Positions 17,727 through 29,082 of a stretch of DNA of 64,000 nucleotides are shown one piece after another (the stretch's first letter is position 1; every line of letters starts with the position of its first letter). Below the pieces are notes generated by a model. The model was not told the origin of the DNA and did no database searches. It saw nothing but the letters and a program-made list of their open reading frames with translations. The position numbers were made by a program, and so were the translations under genes. Location: the NCBI RefSeq assembly GCF_029892605.1, contig NZ_JARXWF010000002.1:1-64000 (forward strand), in the 5' to 3' direction. Source of the DNA: Parabacteroides sp. PM6-13 (lineage in GTDB: Bacteria > Bacteroidota > Bacteroidia > Bacteroidales > Tannerellaceae).

Positions 17727-19067
17727 ATGATTGAAACGAATCAAATAACACAACGACTCGAAACAGAAAAGATCTCCCGTCTTTTATTGCGTTATGCCAT
17801 TCCCGCTGTTATAGGAACAATGGTCAACGCTTTGTATAACATTGTCGACCGCATCTTTATCGGGCAAGGTGTCGGGGCGATGGCCATCTCCGGCTTGACG
17901 CTTACCTTTCCGATCCTTATCTTTTTGCAGGCATTCGGTATGCTTGTCGGAGTCGGTGCGGCTACGCGCATCTCCATTTATCTGGGGCGCAAGGAGCATA
18001 ATATGGCGGAGAAGGTATTGGGCAATGCCCTGACCCTGACAGTTCTTTTCTCCCTGTTGACGATCGTTCCCTGTTTGATCTGGATGGATGAACTGTTGAT
18101 TGCTTTTGGCGGCAGTGAACAAACCATTCCGTATGCCAAGGCGTATCTATATATCGCTATTCCGGGGAATATCTTTGCTCCCCTGAATTTTAATTTCAGC
18201 AGCGTTATGCGTGCTTCGGGTTATCCGAAGAAATCGATGACGGCTATGCTGATCGGCGCCTTTTTGAATGTAGTCCTGGATGCTGTTTTCATTTTTGGCT
18301 TCGATATGGGCATACGCGGAGCTGCCATTGCGACGGTTATCTCCATGCTGGTCAGCTCCGTTTTCGTGATGAGCCATTTCCTGAACAAGAACTCACTGGT
18401 GCATTTCCGTCCCCATACCTTCCGACTTCAGAGGCCGGTTGTCTGGGGTATTCTGTCGATAGGTATGTCGCCCTTCACCATGCAGCTGGCTGCCAGCTTA
18501 GTGAATGTCATTATGAATCATTCCCTCAAGACCTATGGGGGCGACCTGGCCATCGGGGCAAACGGTATCATCTCGAGCATCGGTATGCTGTTGATTATGT
18601 TGACGATGGGTGTTGCTCAGGGCATGCAGCCTATTGTCGGCTATAATTGGGGGGCAGGCCACCGGAAGCGGGTGATGGAGACCCTGCGGTTGGTTATTAT
18701 CACCGCCACTATTATTACCGGAACGGGCTTCCTTTGTAGTACCTTCTTGCCTGAGACATTGGTGCGAGCCTTCACAAACGATCCTGAAATGACCGCTATT
18801 TCGAGCAATGGATTGCGCCTGTCGTTGTTGTTGTTCCTGCCTGTCGGTTCACAGGTGGCTATTACTCAGTTCTTCCAAAGCATAGGCGTTGCCTGGAAAG
18901 CGATGTTCCTTAGCCTAAGCCGCCAAGTGCTCTTTCTGATACCGGCCTTATTTTTGCTACCTCCCTTCTTTGGATTGGATGGGGTATGGCTGGCGGGGCC
19001 ACTGTCTGACCTGGCGGCTGTGATAACGGCCTGGCTACTCCTTTGGCATCATATAAAAAGGCATTAA
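17727..19067 (+). CDS. MATE-family multidrug/sodium efflux transporter
   Basis: 446 aa with twelve predicted membrane segments in two homologous halves. It starts ISRLLLRYAIPAVIGTMVNA and has IVDRIFIGQGVG, ATRISIYLGR and GVAQGMQPIVGYNWGAG, which are typical MatE repeats. The family exports cationic drugs using Na+ or H+ gradients. It lies 30 bp after the iron-type ABC operon on the same strand. A hairpin overlaps its stop codon. Confidence 0.92.
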   Translation: MIETNQITQRLETEKISRLLLRYAIPAVIGTMVNALYNIVDRIFIGQGVGAMAISGLTLTFPILIFLQAFGMLVGVGAATRISIYLGRKEHNMAEKVLGNALTLTVLFSLLTIVPCLIWMDELLIAFGGSEQTIPYAKAYLYIAIPGNIFAPLNFNFSSVMRASGYPKKSMTAMLIGAFLNVVLDAVFIFGFDMGIRGAAIATVISMLVSSVFVMSHFLNKNSLVHFRPHTFRLQRPVVWGILSIGMSPFTMQLAASLVNVIMNHSLKTYGGDLAIGANGIISSIGMLLIMLTMGVAQGMQPIVGYNWGAGHRKRVMETLRLVIITATIITGTGFLCSTFLPETLVRAFTNDPEMTAISSNGLRLSLLLFLPVGSQVAITQFFQSIGVAWKAMFLSLSRQVLFLIPALFLLPPFFGLDGVWLAGPLSDLAAVITAWLLLWHHIKRH

Positions 19068-19095
19068 GGATTTTCCATTCCTTAATGCCCTCTTT
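19060..19095 (+). terminator. Hairpin terminator after the MATE gene
   Basis: GGCATTAAGGA (19060-19070) and TCCTTAATGCC (19079-19089) form an 11-bp stem with an 8-base loop, followed by CTCTTTATT. The stem overlaps the stop codon and separates convergent genes. The next 60 bp hold the repeated TTCATTCTT-type sequence also seen at 31.4 kb. Confidence 0.7.
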
Positions 19096-19157
19096 ATTGC
19101 TTTACGCTGCGCTAAGCGATCTTCGATTCTTCATTCTTTATTCTTCATTCTCTTCAT

Positions 19158-20264
19158 TTACTTTGAGACATGCACCCGCTGTGTCGGCGGCAATTCGCTT
19201 TCCCGGCGTTCAACCTGTTCGACCACCTGTTCGGCTAACTGTCGGAAGGCACTTCCCGTCATGCTGTCGGGATTAAGCGCCACAGGTTCGCCCTGATCGC
19301 CGCCTTCGCATATGCTCTGGACAATAGGTATTTGTCCCAACAAAGGCACCTGCAGCTCTTCCGCCAGGCGTTTGCCTCCCTCTTTGCCAAAGAGATAGTA
19401 TTTGTTTTCCGGCAACTCCGCCGGTGTGAACCAAGCCATATTCTCGATCAATCCCAATACGGGCACACCCACCTTCTCGCCCTGGAACATACTGATGCCT
19501 TTGCGGGCATCGGCCAGCGCCACCTCCTGCGGTGTGGTTACCACTACCGCACCGGTAATCGCCAGCGTTTGAACCATGGTCAGGTGAATATCGCTGGTAC
19601 CCGGGGGGAGGTCGATCAGGAAATAATCCAGTTCTCCCCAGTTGGCATCACCGATAAGCTGCTTCAATGCGTTGCTTGCCATCGCTCCACGCCAGAGCAC
19701 GGCGTCTTCTTTGTTCACGAAGAAACCGATGGAAAGCAATTTGACGCCATAGTTTTCGGCCGGTTCGATCAGTTCACGCCCGCCGACTTCAACCATATAG
19801 GGGCGCGCCTCCTCGACCTGAAACATTTTAGGCTGCGAAGGACCGAAGATATCGGCATCAAGCAGTCCCACCTTATAACCCAAGCCGGCCAGGGCAACGG
19901 CTAAATTAGCTGCCACCGTGCTTTTGCCAACCCCCCCCTTTCCGGAAGAAACGGCAATGATATGTTTCACCTGCGGAAGCAGTTTGTCCGGCTCCGGACG
20001 TTGTAATTGACGGCTGACCACGCTGATGTTTCCTTTGATATCGACCTCTTCGCCCACATAGGCCAGGATAGCCGATTCGGCCGCTTTTACAACCGATTTG
20101 ATAAATGGGTCGTTCGGTCTGTCGAACAGGAGCGAGAAGCTTACTTTATTACCGTCGATGCGGATATCATCTTCCACCATGCCGGCGGAAACCAGGTCTT
20201 TGCCTGTGCCCGGATAGCGCACTTTGCTGAGCGCATCCAGTATTAATTGCGGATAGAGCGTCAT
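19158..20264 (-). CDS. mrp: Mrp/ApbC (NBP35) Fe-S cluster carrier P-loop ATPase
   Basis: 368 aa. The N-terminal MIP18/DUF59 domain (about residues 1-90, DALSKVRYPGTGKDLVSAGM) is followed by a deviant Walker A GKGGVGKSTVAANLA, LLDADIFGPSQPKMF and YFLIDLPPGTSD. The C-terminal CxxC seen in E. coli Mrp is absent: the equivalent stretch is ENMAWFTPAELPENKYY. This matters for cluster binding and may be normal in this lineage. The role is Fe-S cluster assembly or transfer in the cytoplasm. It is followed 30 bp upstream by trmB, probably co-transcribed (trmB then mrp). Confidence 0.9.
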   Translation of the reverse strand: MTLYPQLILDALSKVRYPGTGKDLVSAGMVEDDIRIDGNKVSFSLLFDRPNDPFIKSVVKAAESAILAYVGEEVDIKGNISVVSRQLQRPEPDKLLPQVKHIIAVSSGKGGVGKSTVAANLAVALAGLGYKVGLLDADIFGPSQPKMFQVEEARPYMVEVGGRELIEPAENYGVKLLSIGFFVNKEDAVLWRGAMASNALKQLIGDANWGELDYFLIDLPPGTSDIHLTMVQTLAITGAVVVTTPQEVALADARKGISMFQGEKVGVPVLGLIENMAWFTPAELPENKYYLFGKEGGKRLAEELQVPLLGQIPIVQSICEGGDQGEPVALNPDSMTGSAFRQLAEQVVEQVERRESELPPTQRVHVSK

Positions 20265-20294
20265 ATTATTACTGTGTTTTTTATATCTATTGTT

Positions 20295-21056
20295 TTACTT
20301 GCCCGAAGCCAACGCGCTTCGTTTGCTGCGGTTGAAGCTTCGGTAACTGTCATATTCTATTTCAACATCCGGTTCAATGAGTGCTTCCCTCTCTTCACAA
20401 ACAAACTGGGTATAGGTGATATTTAACCCACGGTCGAGCCATTGTTGCTCGTAATAGGTCTGGATAGAGAGGATGGCATCGTCTGCGAAGTCGGAATGAT
20501 AGAGGTCGTCTGTTGCGAAAAGCAGGGGATAGTGGTTTGCCTTGATCATCTCCTGCGTATAGGTGTACATAAATTGACTGTCGGTCTTTAGGTGAACAAT
20601 CCCCTTCTCAGCCAATACCTCGCGGTAGAGTTTCATAAAACGGGTGGAGGTCAATCGCTTGTTCACCTTCTTCATCTGCGGATCAGGGAAGGTAAGCCAT
20701 ATCTCGGCCACTTCGCCCGGCGCGAAGAAATGGGTGAGTAGTTCGATATGGGTGCGCAGAAAAGCCACATTGGTCATGCCTGCCTCCAACGATTCTTTGG
20801 CACCGCTCCACATACGGGCGCCTTTGATATCGATTCCAATGAAATTCTTATCCGGAAAGAGACGTCCCAGGCCGACCGTATATTCGCCTTTGCCACATCC
20901 CAGTTCCAGGACAATAGGCTTATCGTTCTTGAAAAACAACTTATTCCAGCGCCCTTTCATCTCAAAGCCTTCTTCCTGCAACCGGCCGAAAGGGTATTCA
21001 AATACATGCGGATAACCCGCCATGTCGTCAAATTTTGCCAATTTATTTTTTCCCAT
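20295..21056 (-). CDS. trmB: tRNA (guanine-N7)-methyltransferase TrmB
   Basis: 253 aa from ATG 21056 (MGKNKLAKF). An upstream in-frame ATG at 21119 would add an unlikely 21 residues. SAM-binding motif [29 protein letters not shown], then [18 protein letters not shown] are the TrmB signatures. It forms m7G46 in tRNA. Start ambiguity is the only weakness. Confidence 0.93.
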   Translation of the reverse strand: MGKNKLAKFDDMAGYPHVFEYPFGRLQEEGFEMKGRWNKLFFKNDKPIVLELGCGKGEYTVGLGRLFPDKNFIGIDIKGARMWSGAKESLEAGMTNVAFLRTHIELLTHFFAPGEVAEIWLTFPDPQMKKVNKRLTSTRFMKLYREVLAEKGIVHLKTDSQFMYTYTQEMIKANHYPLLFATDDLYHSDFADDAILSIQTYYEQQWLDRGLNITYTQFVCEEREALIEPDVEIEYDSYRSFNRSKRSALASGK

Positions 21057-21116
21057 GGGGCAAAGATAATGAAAGATAGTGAAAGTCGAATCAAGAGCCA
21101 AGCTCACAACATAATC

Positions 21117-21146
21117 CATTGCGTAACTGTTTTTTTTGTAGCTTTG
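21117..21146 (+). promoter_or_regulatory. Probable sigma-ABfr-type promoter of the lemA-TPM pair
   Basis: TAGCTTTG (21139-21146) fits the Bacteroidetes -7 consensus TAnnTTTG. An imperfect ATTG (21117-21120) stands 18 bases upstream. The lemA start follows 40 bp downstream. Confidence 0.5.
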
Positions 21147-21185
21147 TATTCAAAAGTGTGCATTATTAACTAAAATACTAAGAAT

Positions 21186-21776
21186 ATGTCAAAGAAGATT
21201 TTATGGATTGCGATTCCCGTCCTGTTGGTAATTGTGGTGTTCATGTGGGGAAAAGGGGTGTATAACAATATGGTAACCCAGGAAGAACAGGTAAAAACCG
21301 CTTGGAGCCAGGTAGAAAACCAATACCAGCGCCGCCTGGATCTGATCCCTAATCTGGTGAATACCGTCAAAGGCTATGCCAGCCATGAGCAGGAAACGCT
21401 CGAAGGTGTGGTAAACGCGCGTGCGGCAGCCACACAGACCAAGATCGATCCGAGCAACCTAACCCCGGAAGCTTTGCAACAATTCCAATCGACCCAGAGC
21501 GAACTAAGCAGTGCTCTATCGCGTTTGATGGTGGTAGTCGAACGCTATCCCGAACTGAAAGCCAACCAGAACTTCCTGGAATTACAGGCGCAACTGGAAG
21601 GAACAGAAAACCGTATTGCCGTAGAACGCCAACGTTTTAATGAAACGGCACAGGGTTACAATACGAATATCCGTCGTTTCCCGAATAATCTATTGGCCGG
21701 CATGTTTGGCTTCTTCCCCAAAGCCTATTTCTCGGCTGAGGCGGGTGCCGAAAAAGCCCCTGTGGTACAATTCTAA
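21186..21776 (+). CDS. lemA: LemA family protein
   Basis: 196 aa. One N-terminal membrane helix (about residues 5-23) is followed by a helical domain with VKTAWSQVENQYQRRLDLIP and NLVNTVKGYASHEQETLEGV, the LemA hallmark. The C-terminal part holds FFPKAYFSAEAGAEKAP. LemA proteins are membrane-anchored helical-bundle proteins of unclear function. The gene is paired with a downstream TPM-domain gene, 8 bp away, a common arrangement. Confidence 0.93.
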   Translation: MSKKILWIAIPVLLVIVVFMWGKGVYNNMVTQEEQVKTAWSQVENQYQRRLDLIPNLVNTVKGYASHEQETLEGVVNARAAATQTKIDPSNLTPEALQQFQSTQSELSSALSRLMVVVERYPELKANQNFLELQAQLEGTENRIAVERQRFNETAQGYNTNIRRFPNNLLAGMFGFFPKAYFSAEAGAEKAPVVQF

Positions 21777-21784
21777 GACAACGG

Positions 21785-22738
21785 ATGAATAAGACAAGAC
21801 TCATATCCCTCTTACTGTTACTGTTATGGTCGTTGCCGGCTGTTATGGCAACCGACTATACGGTAAAAACGGTCCCCAACACCAAACTGACCGACCGCAA
21901 CAGCTATGTAAGCAATCCGGACGGAATCCTTTCCGCGACGGATGTGCAGGCCATCAATCGGGTCTTGCGGCAGTTGGAGGATAGCCTGGGGGTAGAGGTG
22001 GCCGTGGTGGCTTTGGAAAGCATTGGCGAGAACGATGCCCGTCGGTTTGCCACCGACCTATTCCGGGAATGGGGCATCGGCAAGAAGGGCAAGGACAACG
22101 GACTGTTGATACAACTAATCACCGAACCCTCCCAGCGATCCGTTGTTTTTGAAACAGGCTACGGACTGGAGGGCGTATTGCCCGATGCGATCTGCAAGCG
22201 CATCCAGCAGCAATATATGATGGACGACCTGCGTGCGGGAGAGTATAGCGCCGGTATATTAAACGGCGTGATGACCGTACGCGACTACCTGTTGGCCAGC
22301 GATCTGGAGCGGAGCGAAATGGTAGGTTATGACGCTGACGAATGGGCCGACAAGGTGATGACCTATTTTGCCATCTTCAGCATCTTTGTATTCCCATTAT
22401 TAATTTTGGCTATCGCGGTGTTTGCCTATGCGTGGAAACGGCGCAAACGTATTTGTCCGCGTTGCGGGAAAAAAGCATTCCGGTATGTGAAACGGGAAAC
22501 CCTGCGTGCAGCCACCTATCAGTCGGCCGGACTGGCTGTCGATGTCTATCGCTGTTCCAACTGCGGACATACCGAAAACGAAAACCATACGATCAGCCGC
22601 TTGCATCGCAGCTCCGGCCCCATCATTGTGGGTGGCGGAGGCGGTGGCTTCGGAGGCAGCCATGGTGGAGGTTTCGGAGGCGGCGGTTCCTGGGGCGGTG
22701 GACGCTCCGGTGGGGGCGGCTCAATTAGTAGGTTTTAA
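21785..22738 (+). CDS. TPM-domain (YgcG-type) membrane protein
   Basis: 317 aa with a signal peptide (1-22). The TPM/TLP18.3 domain (about residues 40-175) has YVSNPDGILSATDVQAIN, FREWGIGKKGKDNGLL and FETGYGLEGVLPDA. A membrane helix (about 198-218) is followed by a cytoplasmic zinc-ribbon-like segment with CPRCGKKAF and CSNCGHTEN (four Cys), then a Gly/Ser-rich tail ending GGSISRF. It forms an operon with lemA. The two Cys pairs are an unusual extra for YgcG-like proteins. Confidence 0.88.
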   Translation: MNKTRLISLLLLLLWSLPAVMATDYTVKTVPNTKLTDRNSYVSNPDGILSATDVQAINRVLRQLEDSLGVEVAVVALESIGENDARRFATDLFREWGIGKKGKDNGLLIQLITEPSQRSVVFETGYGLEGVLPDAICKRIQQQYMMDDLRAGEYSAGILNGVMTVRDYLLASDLERSEMVGYDADEWADKVMTYFAIFSIFVFPLLILAIAVFAYAWKRRKRICPRCGKKAFRYVKRETLRAATYQSAGLAVDVYRCSNCGHTENENHTISRLHRSSGPIIVGGGGGGFGGSHGGGFGGGGSWGGGRSGGGGSISRF

Positions 22739-22743
22739 AAGCG

Positions 22744-22782
22744 TTAAGGTCCTTAAGGCTTTACATTCCTTAAGGACCCTAA
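22744..22782. terminator. Bidirectional hairpin terminator
   Basis: GGTCCTTAAGG (22748-22758) and CCTTAAGGACC (22768-22778) form a perfect 11-bp stem with a 9-base loop, extendable by TTAA outside. It lies between convergent genes (TPM and glnN). Confidence 0.75.
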
Positions 22783-22789
22783 TACCAAA

Positions 22790-24979
22790 CTACCTCATAA
22801 ATAACAATTCCCTATATTTCGGCAGTGGCCACATTTGGTTATCGACCATCAGTTCCAGGTGGTCGATATGGTCGCGTATTTCATCCAGGTAAGGAGCTAC
22901 CGTGTCGTGATAGGCAATCGCCTTCTCGCGGTGATCGGTGATCCGGTTGGCACACTTACGTGCCTCCACCATCTCATCAACCAGTTTGGTCACCGCGCAT
23001 ATATGGTGAGCAATCTTACGGGTCAGTCGTTGCGGTTCGGCAGACAACTCTTTGTATTCCGCCTCATCGAATGTCTCTTTCAGGCGAGTAAGGTTTTCTA
23101 ACAATACCGTCTGATAGCGTATCACCACCGGAATGATATGGTTGAGCGAGAGATCCCCCAATACACGGGCTTCGATCTGTACCTTTTTGATATACATTTC
23201 CCATTTCACCTCGTTGCGGGCTTCCAGTTCTTTTTGCATCATCACGCCCGTCTCTTCGAACATACGCACGGTTTCGGGACGGAGGTAAGCATCGTATTGC
23301 TTGGGCACGCTGCTCTCGCAGTCGAGTCCGCGTTTGGCGGCCTCTTCCACCCATTCATCGCTGTATCCGTTACCATCGAAACGAATCGGCTTGGATTCTT
23401 TCAGGTATCCTTTCAATACTTCGAAAATGGCCGCCTCTTTGCTTTCGCCTTTTTTACGACGTGCCTCTACATCTTTCACAAACTGATTGAGCTGCCAGGC
23501 CACAGCGGAGTTGAGCGCCAGCATCGGGCTGCCGCAGTTAGCCGACGAACCCGGCGCACGGAATTCAAAGCGATTCCCGGTGAAGGCAAATGGCGAGGTG
23601 CGGTTGCGGTCGGTATTGTCGAGCAATAGTTCAGGAATCTGTCCGAATCCCAGCGACAAGCGTTTCTTCTTGTCCACTACGATCGCGTCTTCGATCGAAC
23701 TATTCTCAAATTTGTCGAGGATCTCACTGATCTGTTTGCCTAAGAACGACGAGATAATAGCCGGAGGCGCCTCGTTGGCTCCCAGGCGATAGGCGTTGGA
23801 GGCCGAAGCGATACTGGCCTTCAATAGTCCGTTGTATTTGTAGACCGCCATCAACGTATTCACCACGAAGGTGATAAACTGCAGGTTGTCTTCCCGGTCT
23901 TTACCCGGCGAAAGCAGGTTGACACCCGTATCGGTTGCCATCGACCAGTTGCAATGCTTGCCCGATCCGTTCACACCCATAAAGGGTTTCTCATGAAGCA
24001 GTACCCGGAAATTATGATGGCGGGCAATACGTTTCATGACCGACATCAACAATTGGTTATGGTCGTTTGCCAGGTTGCATTCTTCGTAGATAGGTGCCAA
24101 TTCGAACTGATTGGGTGCCACCTCGTTATGACGTGTCTTCACCGGAATACCCAGTTTATAACATTCCACCTCCAGGTCTTTCATAAACTCCTGCACACGT
24201 GTCGGGATAGAACCGAAATAGTGGTCGTCGAGCTGTTGGTTTTTCGCGCTTTCATGTCCGAGTAACGTACGTTCGGTCAGCGACAGGTCGGGACGTGCCG
24301 AATAGAGGTCTTCGTCTACCAGGAAATATTCCTGTTCCCAGCCGAGGAAGGTAGTCACCTTTTGCACATCTTCGTTGAAGTAGTGGCACACCCGGATGGC
24401 GGCCTTATTGAGAGCCTCTACCGAACGGATAAGCGGCGTCTTATAATCGAGCGCTTCCCCGGTGTAGGCAATGAATACGGTTGGAATACAAAGGGTATCA
24501 TCAACGATAAAGGCGGGCGAAGAGGGATCCCAGGCGGAATAGCCCCGCGCTTCAAAGGTGTTACGCAATCCGCCACTGGGGAAGCTCGAAGCGTCGGGCT
24601 CCTGCTGCACCAATAGCTTGCCGCTAAACTCTTCGATCATACCTCCGTTACCATCGAGCTCCACAAACGCGTCGTGTTTCTCGGCCGTTCCGTCGGTCAA
24701 GGGCTGAAACCAGTGAGTATAATGGGTAACTCCCCGTTCCAACGCCCACATACGCATACCGGCCGCCACATGGTTGGCTATTTCCCGGTCGATCGGCGTA
24801 CCCTGGTCGATAGATCGCGTCAAGGCGCCGTAGGTCTCTTTCGAAAGATACTTCTTTTGCGCTTTGCGGTTGAAAACTTTACATCCGTAATATTCAGACA
24901 CTTTTTGGTCGGGAGTGACCGCTGGAATAGGCTTGCGGTTGGACGCCTTTTCGACAGCTAAAAAACGGGAAGTTGACAT
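22790..24979 (-). CDS. glnN: Glutamine synthetase type III
   Basis: 729 aa, the right length for GSIII, which is much longer than GSI. Motifs include AAGMRMWALERGVTHYTHWF near the start, FVELDGNGGMIEEFSGK, FLGWEQEYFLVDEDLY, PTRVQEFMKDLEVECYKLG, LHEKPFMGVNGSGKHCNWS (ATP/Glu binding) and NRTSPFAFTGNRFEFRAPGS. It makes glutamine from glutamate, ammonia and ATP and is the principal ammonia-assimilating enzyme in many Bacteroidales. It is a single gene. The 25-149 bases upstream (24980-25149) show no strong motif. Confidence 0.97.
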   Translation of the reverse strand: MSTSRFLAVEKASNRKPIPAVTPDQKVSEYYGCKVFNRKAQKKYLSKETYGALTRSIDQGTPIDREIANHVAAGMRMWALERGVTHYTHWFQPLTDGTAEKHDAFVELDGNGGMIEEFSGKLLVQQEPDASSFPSGGLRNTFEARGYSAWDPSSPAFIVDDTLCIPTVFIAYTGEALDYKTPLIRSVEALNKAAIRVCHYFNEDVQKVTTFLGWEQEYFLVDEDLYSARPDLSLTERTLLGHESAKNQQLDDHYFGSIPTRVQEFMKDLEVECYKLGIPVKTRHNEVAPNQFELAPIYEECNLANDHNQLLMSVMKRIARHHNFRVLLHEKPFMGVNGSGKHCNWSMATDTGVNLLSPGKDREDNLQFITFVVNTLMAVYKYNGLLKASIASASNAYRLGANEAPPAIISSFLGKQISEILDKFENSSIEDAIVVDKKKRLSLGFGQIPELLLDNTDRNRTSPFAFTGNRFEFRAPGSSANCGSPMLALNSAVAWQLNQFVKDVEARRKKGESKEAAIFEVLKGYLKESKPIRFDGNGYSDEWVEEAAKRGLDCESSVPKQYDAYLRPETVRMFEETGVMMQKELEARNEVKWEMYIKKVQIEARVLGDLSLNHIIPVVIRYQTVLLENLTRLKETFDEAEYKELSAEPQRLTRKIAHHICAVTKLVDEMVEARKCANRITDHREKAIAYHDTVAPYLDEIRDHIDHLELMVDNQMWPLPKYRELLFMR

Positions 24980-25149
24980 ATTCCTTGTTGTATTGAATGT
25001 TTTACCACTGCAAAGTAACGAAATAATTATGGATTTAAAACGGGGTCAGGGAATACTCTGTTGTTTTTTTTGAGATTCCCTGACTATCCTTTTGATAGCA
25101 AAAAGGTCATTTTGCTTCGCGGATTGATCTATTTAGATCGTTTTTTTCT

Positions 25150-26355
25150 TTATTCTATTTTTATCTCAGGGTTTCTCCATAGGTTAGGAAGAAAACGATA
25201 ATAGAGCAGATGTCTCCAGGCGATCAGATCGTGAGCGCCCCGGCTTCCGACATAATACTCATGCTTGACGCCCAGCTTTTCCAATTCTTCATGAAACACC
25301 TGGTGCCTTGCTCGCGGATTGGTCTCGTATGTGCCTGCGCCCAGAAACAGGTAATCGATCTTGTCATTGACATCCGGTTCACGTAAAACGGGTGTTTCAT
25401 CGATTGCGATAGCCGCGCTGAGAATACCTAAGCTACCAAATAGATCGAGGTTGCGCAAACCAATGTATTGGGTATGCCGTCCGCCCATCGAGAGGCCAGA
25501 AATAGCTCGTGCATGCCGGTCGGAGATTACGCTGTAATGTTTTTCCACAAAAGGAATAATCGCCTCTTTGTACTCCCTCTCCATGATGGGGAAAGACAAT
25601 TCGGTATGTTGCGGATGCATCCGGTGAACCACCTGATTGTTGGGAATAACGATAATCATAGGAATAGCTTTCCCTTCAGCCAACAGATTGTCCATAATAA
25701 AGTTGACCTGTCCGTGCATGGTCCAGGTTTCGGGCAGGTCGCCCGAACCGCCCATGAGATACAATACCGGATACTTTTTCGCCGGATCATATCCGGGAGG
25801 GGTATAAACCAAGAGGTAGCGCTCACCTTCCGTCACCGGAGAATAGTAGAAATGTTGCGTGATAGCGCCATGCGGCACATTTCGGGCATCGTAGAAAGCC
25901 GGCCCGTCGCCATGCACCCACAACATACTGAAAGCCGGCATATTGGCATGCCCCGTAAGGGTATTGTTCGGGTCGTTCATATTAACACCGTCGACCTGAA
26001 AATAGTAGAGATAAATGTTCGGATCCAAAGGCTCGATCCGGACACTCCAGATCCCGTCTTCTCCTTTGGTCATCGGAACCCGCTTCCTGGCCTCATCGCC
26101 AACAAACATGGATCCGGATACATACACCTCTTTTACGTCCGGTCCGTGCAAACGAAAAATAACCGATTTATCGTCCAGCACTTCCGGCGAAATAACCCTT
26201 GCCGATAGCGGAACCAGGTTCTCTTTGTTGCGCTGCGGATCCCAATCGATGTTTACATGATCCTGTTGGGCAAAAAGGAATGTATGCCCAACAAACAAGA
26301 ATGATAGGAGAATAAATATCCTTTTCATTCCGATTTCTTTGCAATACTGTTTCAT
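25150..26355 (-). CDS. CE1-like esterase with N-terminal E-set domain (1 of 3)
   Basis: 401 aa from ATG 26355, 11 bp after the upstream gene. ATG 26328 is an alternative. Signal peptide ends FLFAQQ. An N-terminal immunoglobulin-like (CBM48/E-set) domain (about 45-140, VIFRLHGPDVKEVYVSGSM) is followed by an alpha/beta-hydrolase with [20 protein letters not shown], nucleophile elbow GLSMGGR and His in RGAHDLIAWRH. This is the architecture of feruloyl/acetyl-xylan esterases. It is the last gene of a three-paralogue operon and the most divergent at its catalytic His motif. Confidence 0.85.
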   Translation of the reverse strand: MKQYCKEIGMKRIFILLSFLFVGHTFLFAQQDHVNIDWDPQRNKENLVPLSARVISPEVLDDKSVIFRLHGPDVKEVYVSGSMFVGDEARKRVPMTKGEDGIWSVRIEPLDPNIYLYYFQVDGVNMNDPNNTLTGHANMPAFSMLWVHGDGPAFYDARNVPHGAITQHFYYSPVTEGERYLLVYTPPGYDPAKKYPVLYLMGGSGDLPETWTMHGQVNFIMDNLLAEGKAIPMIIVIPNNQVVHRMHPQHTELSFPIMEREYKEAIIPFVEKHYSVISDRHARAISGLSMGGRHTQYIGLRNLDLFGSLGILSAAIAIDETPVLREPDVNDKIDYLFLGAGTYETNPRARHQVFHEELEKLGVKHEYYVGSRGAHDLIAWRHLLYYRFLPNLWRNPEIKIE

Positions 26356-26366
26356 GGTTTTTACTT

Positions 26367-28830
<2,464 letters not shown>

Positions 28831-29082
28831 TCATTAATGTTTATTTACTCATAATAGACTGACTATCTAACAATTCCTCTTAGTCAGATTCTCAACATAG
28901 CAGTGGTAAAGTAAATCTTTTTTTTTGGTTTTAGCAATTCTTTTCCTTTTATAATTATTTACTCCACCCCTCCCCTCTTTAGCATCGATCATCTAAGCAT
29001 CAATAAGATGCCCTCTTCTATTATAGGTTCGTAAATATTTATTTATATTTGTGCTCACCATTCTAATTCACGAGAACTATTT

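Noticed and set aside
22610-22738. Gly-rich tandem repeat as a separate element
   Set aside because: It is the coding Gly/Ser-rich tail normal for YgcG-type proteins.
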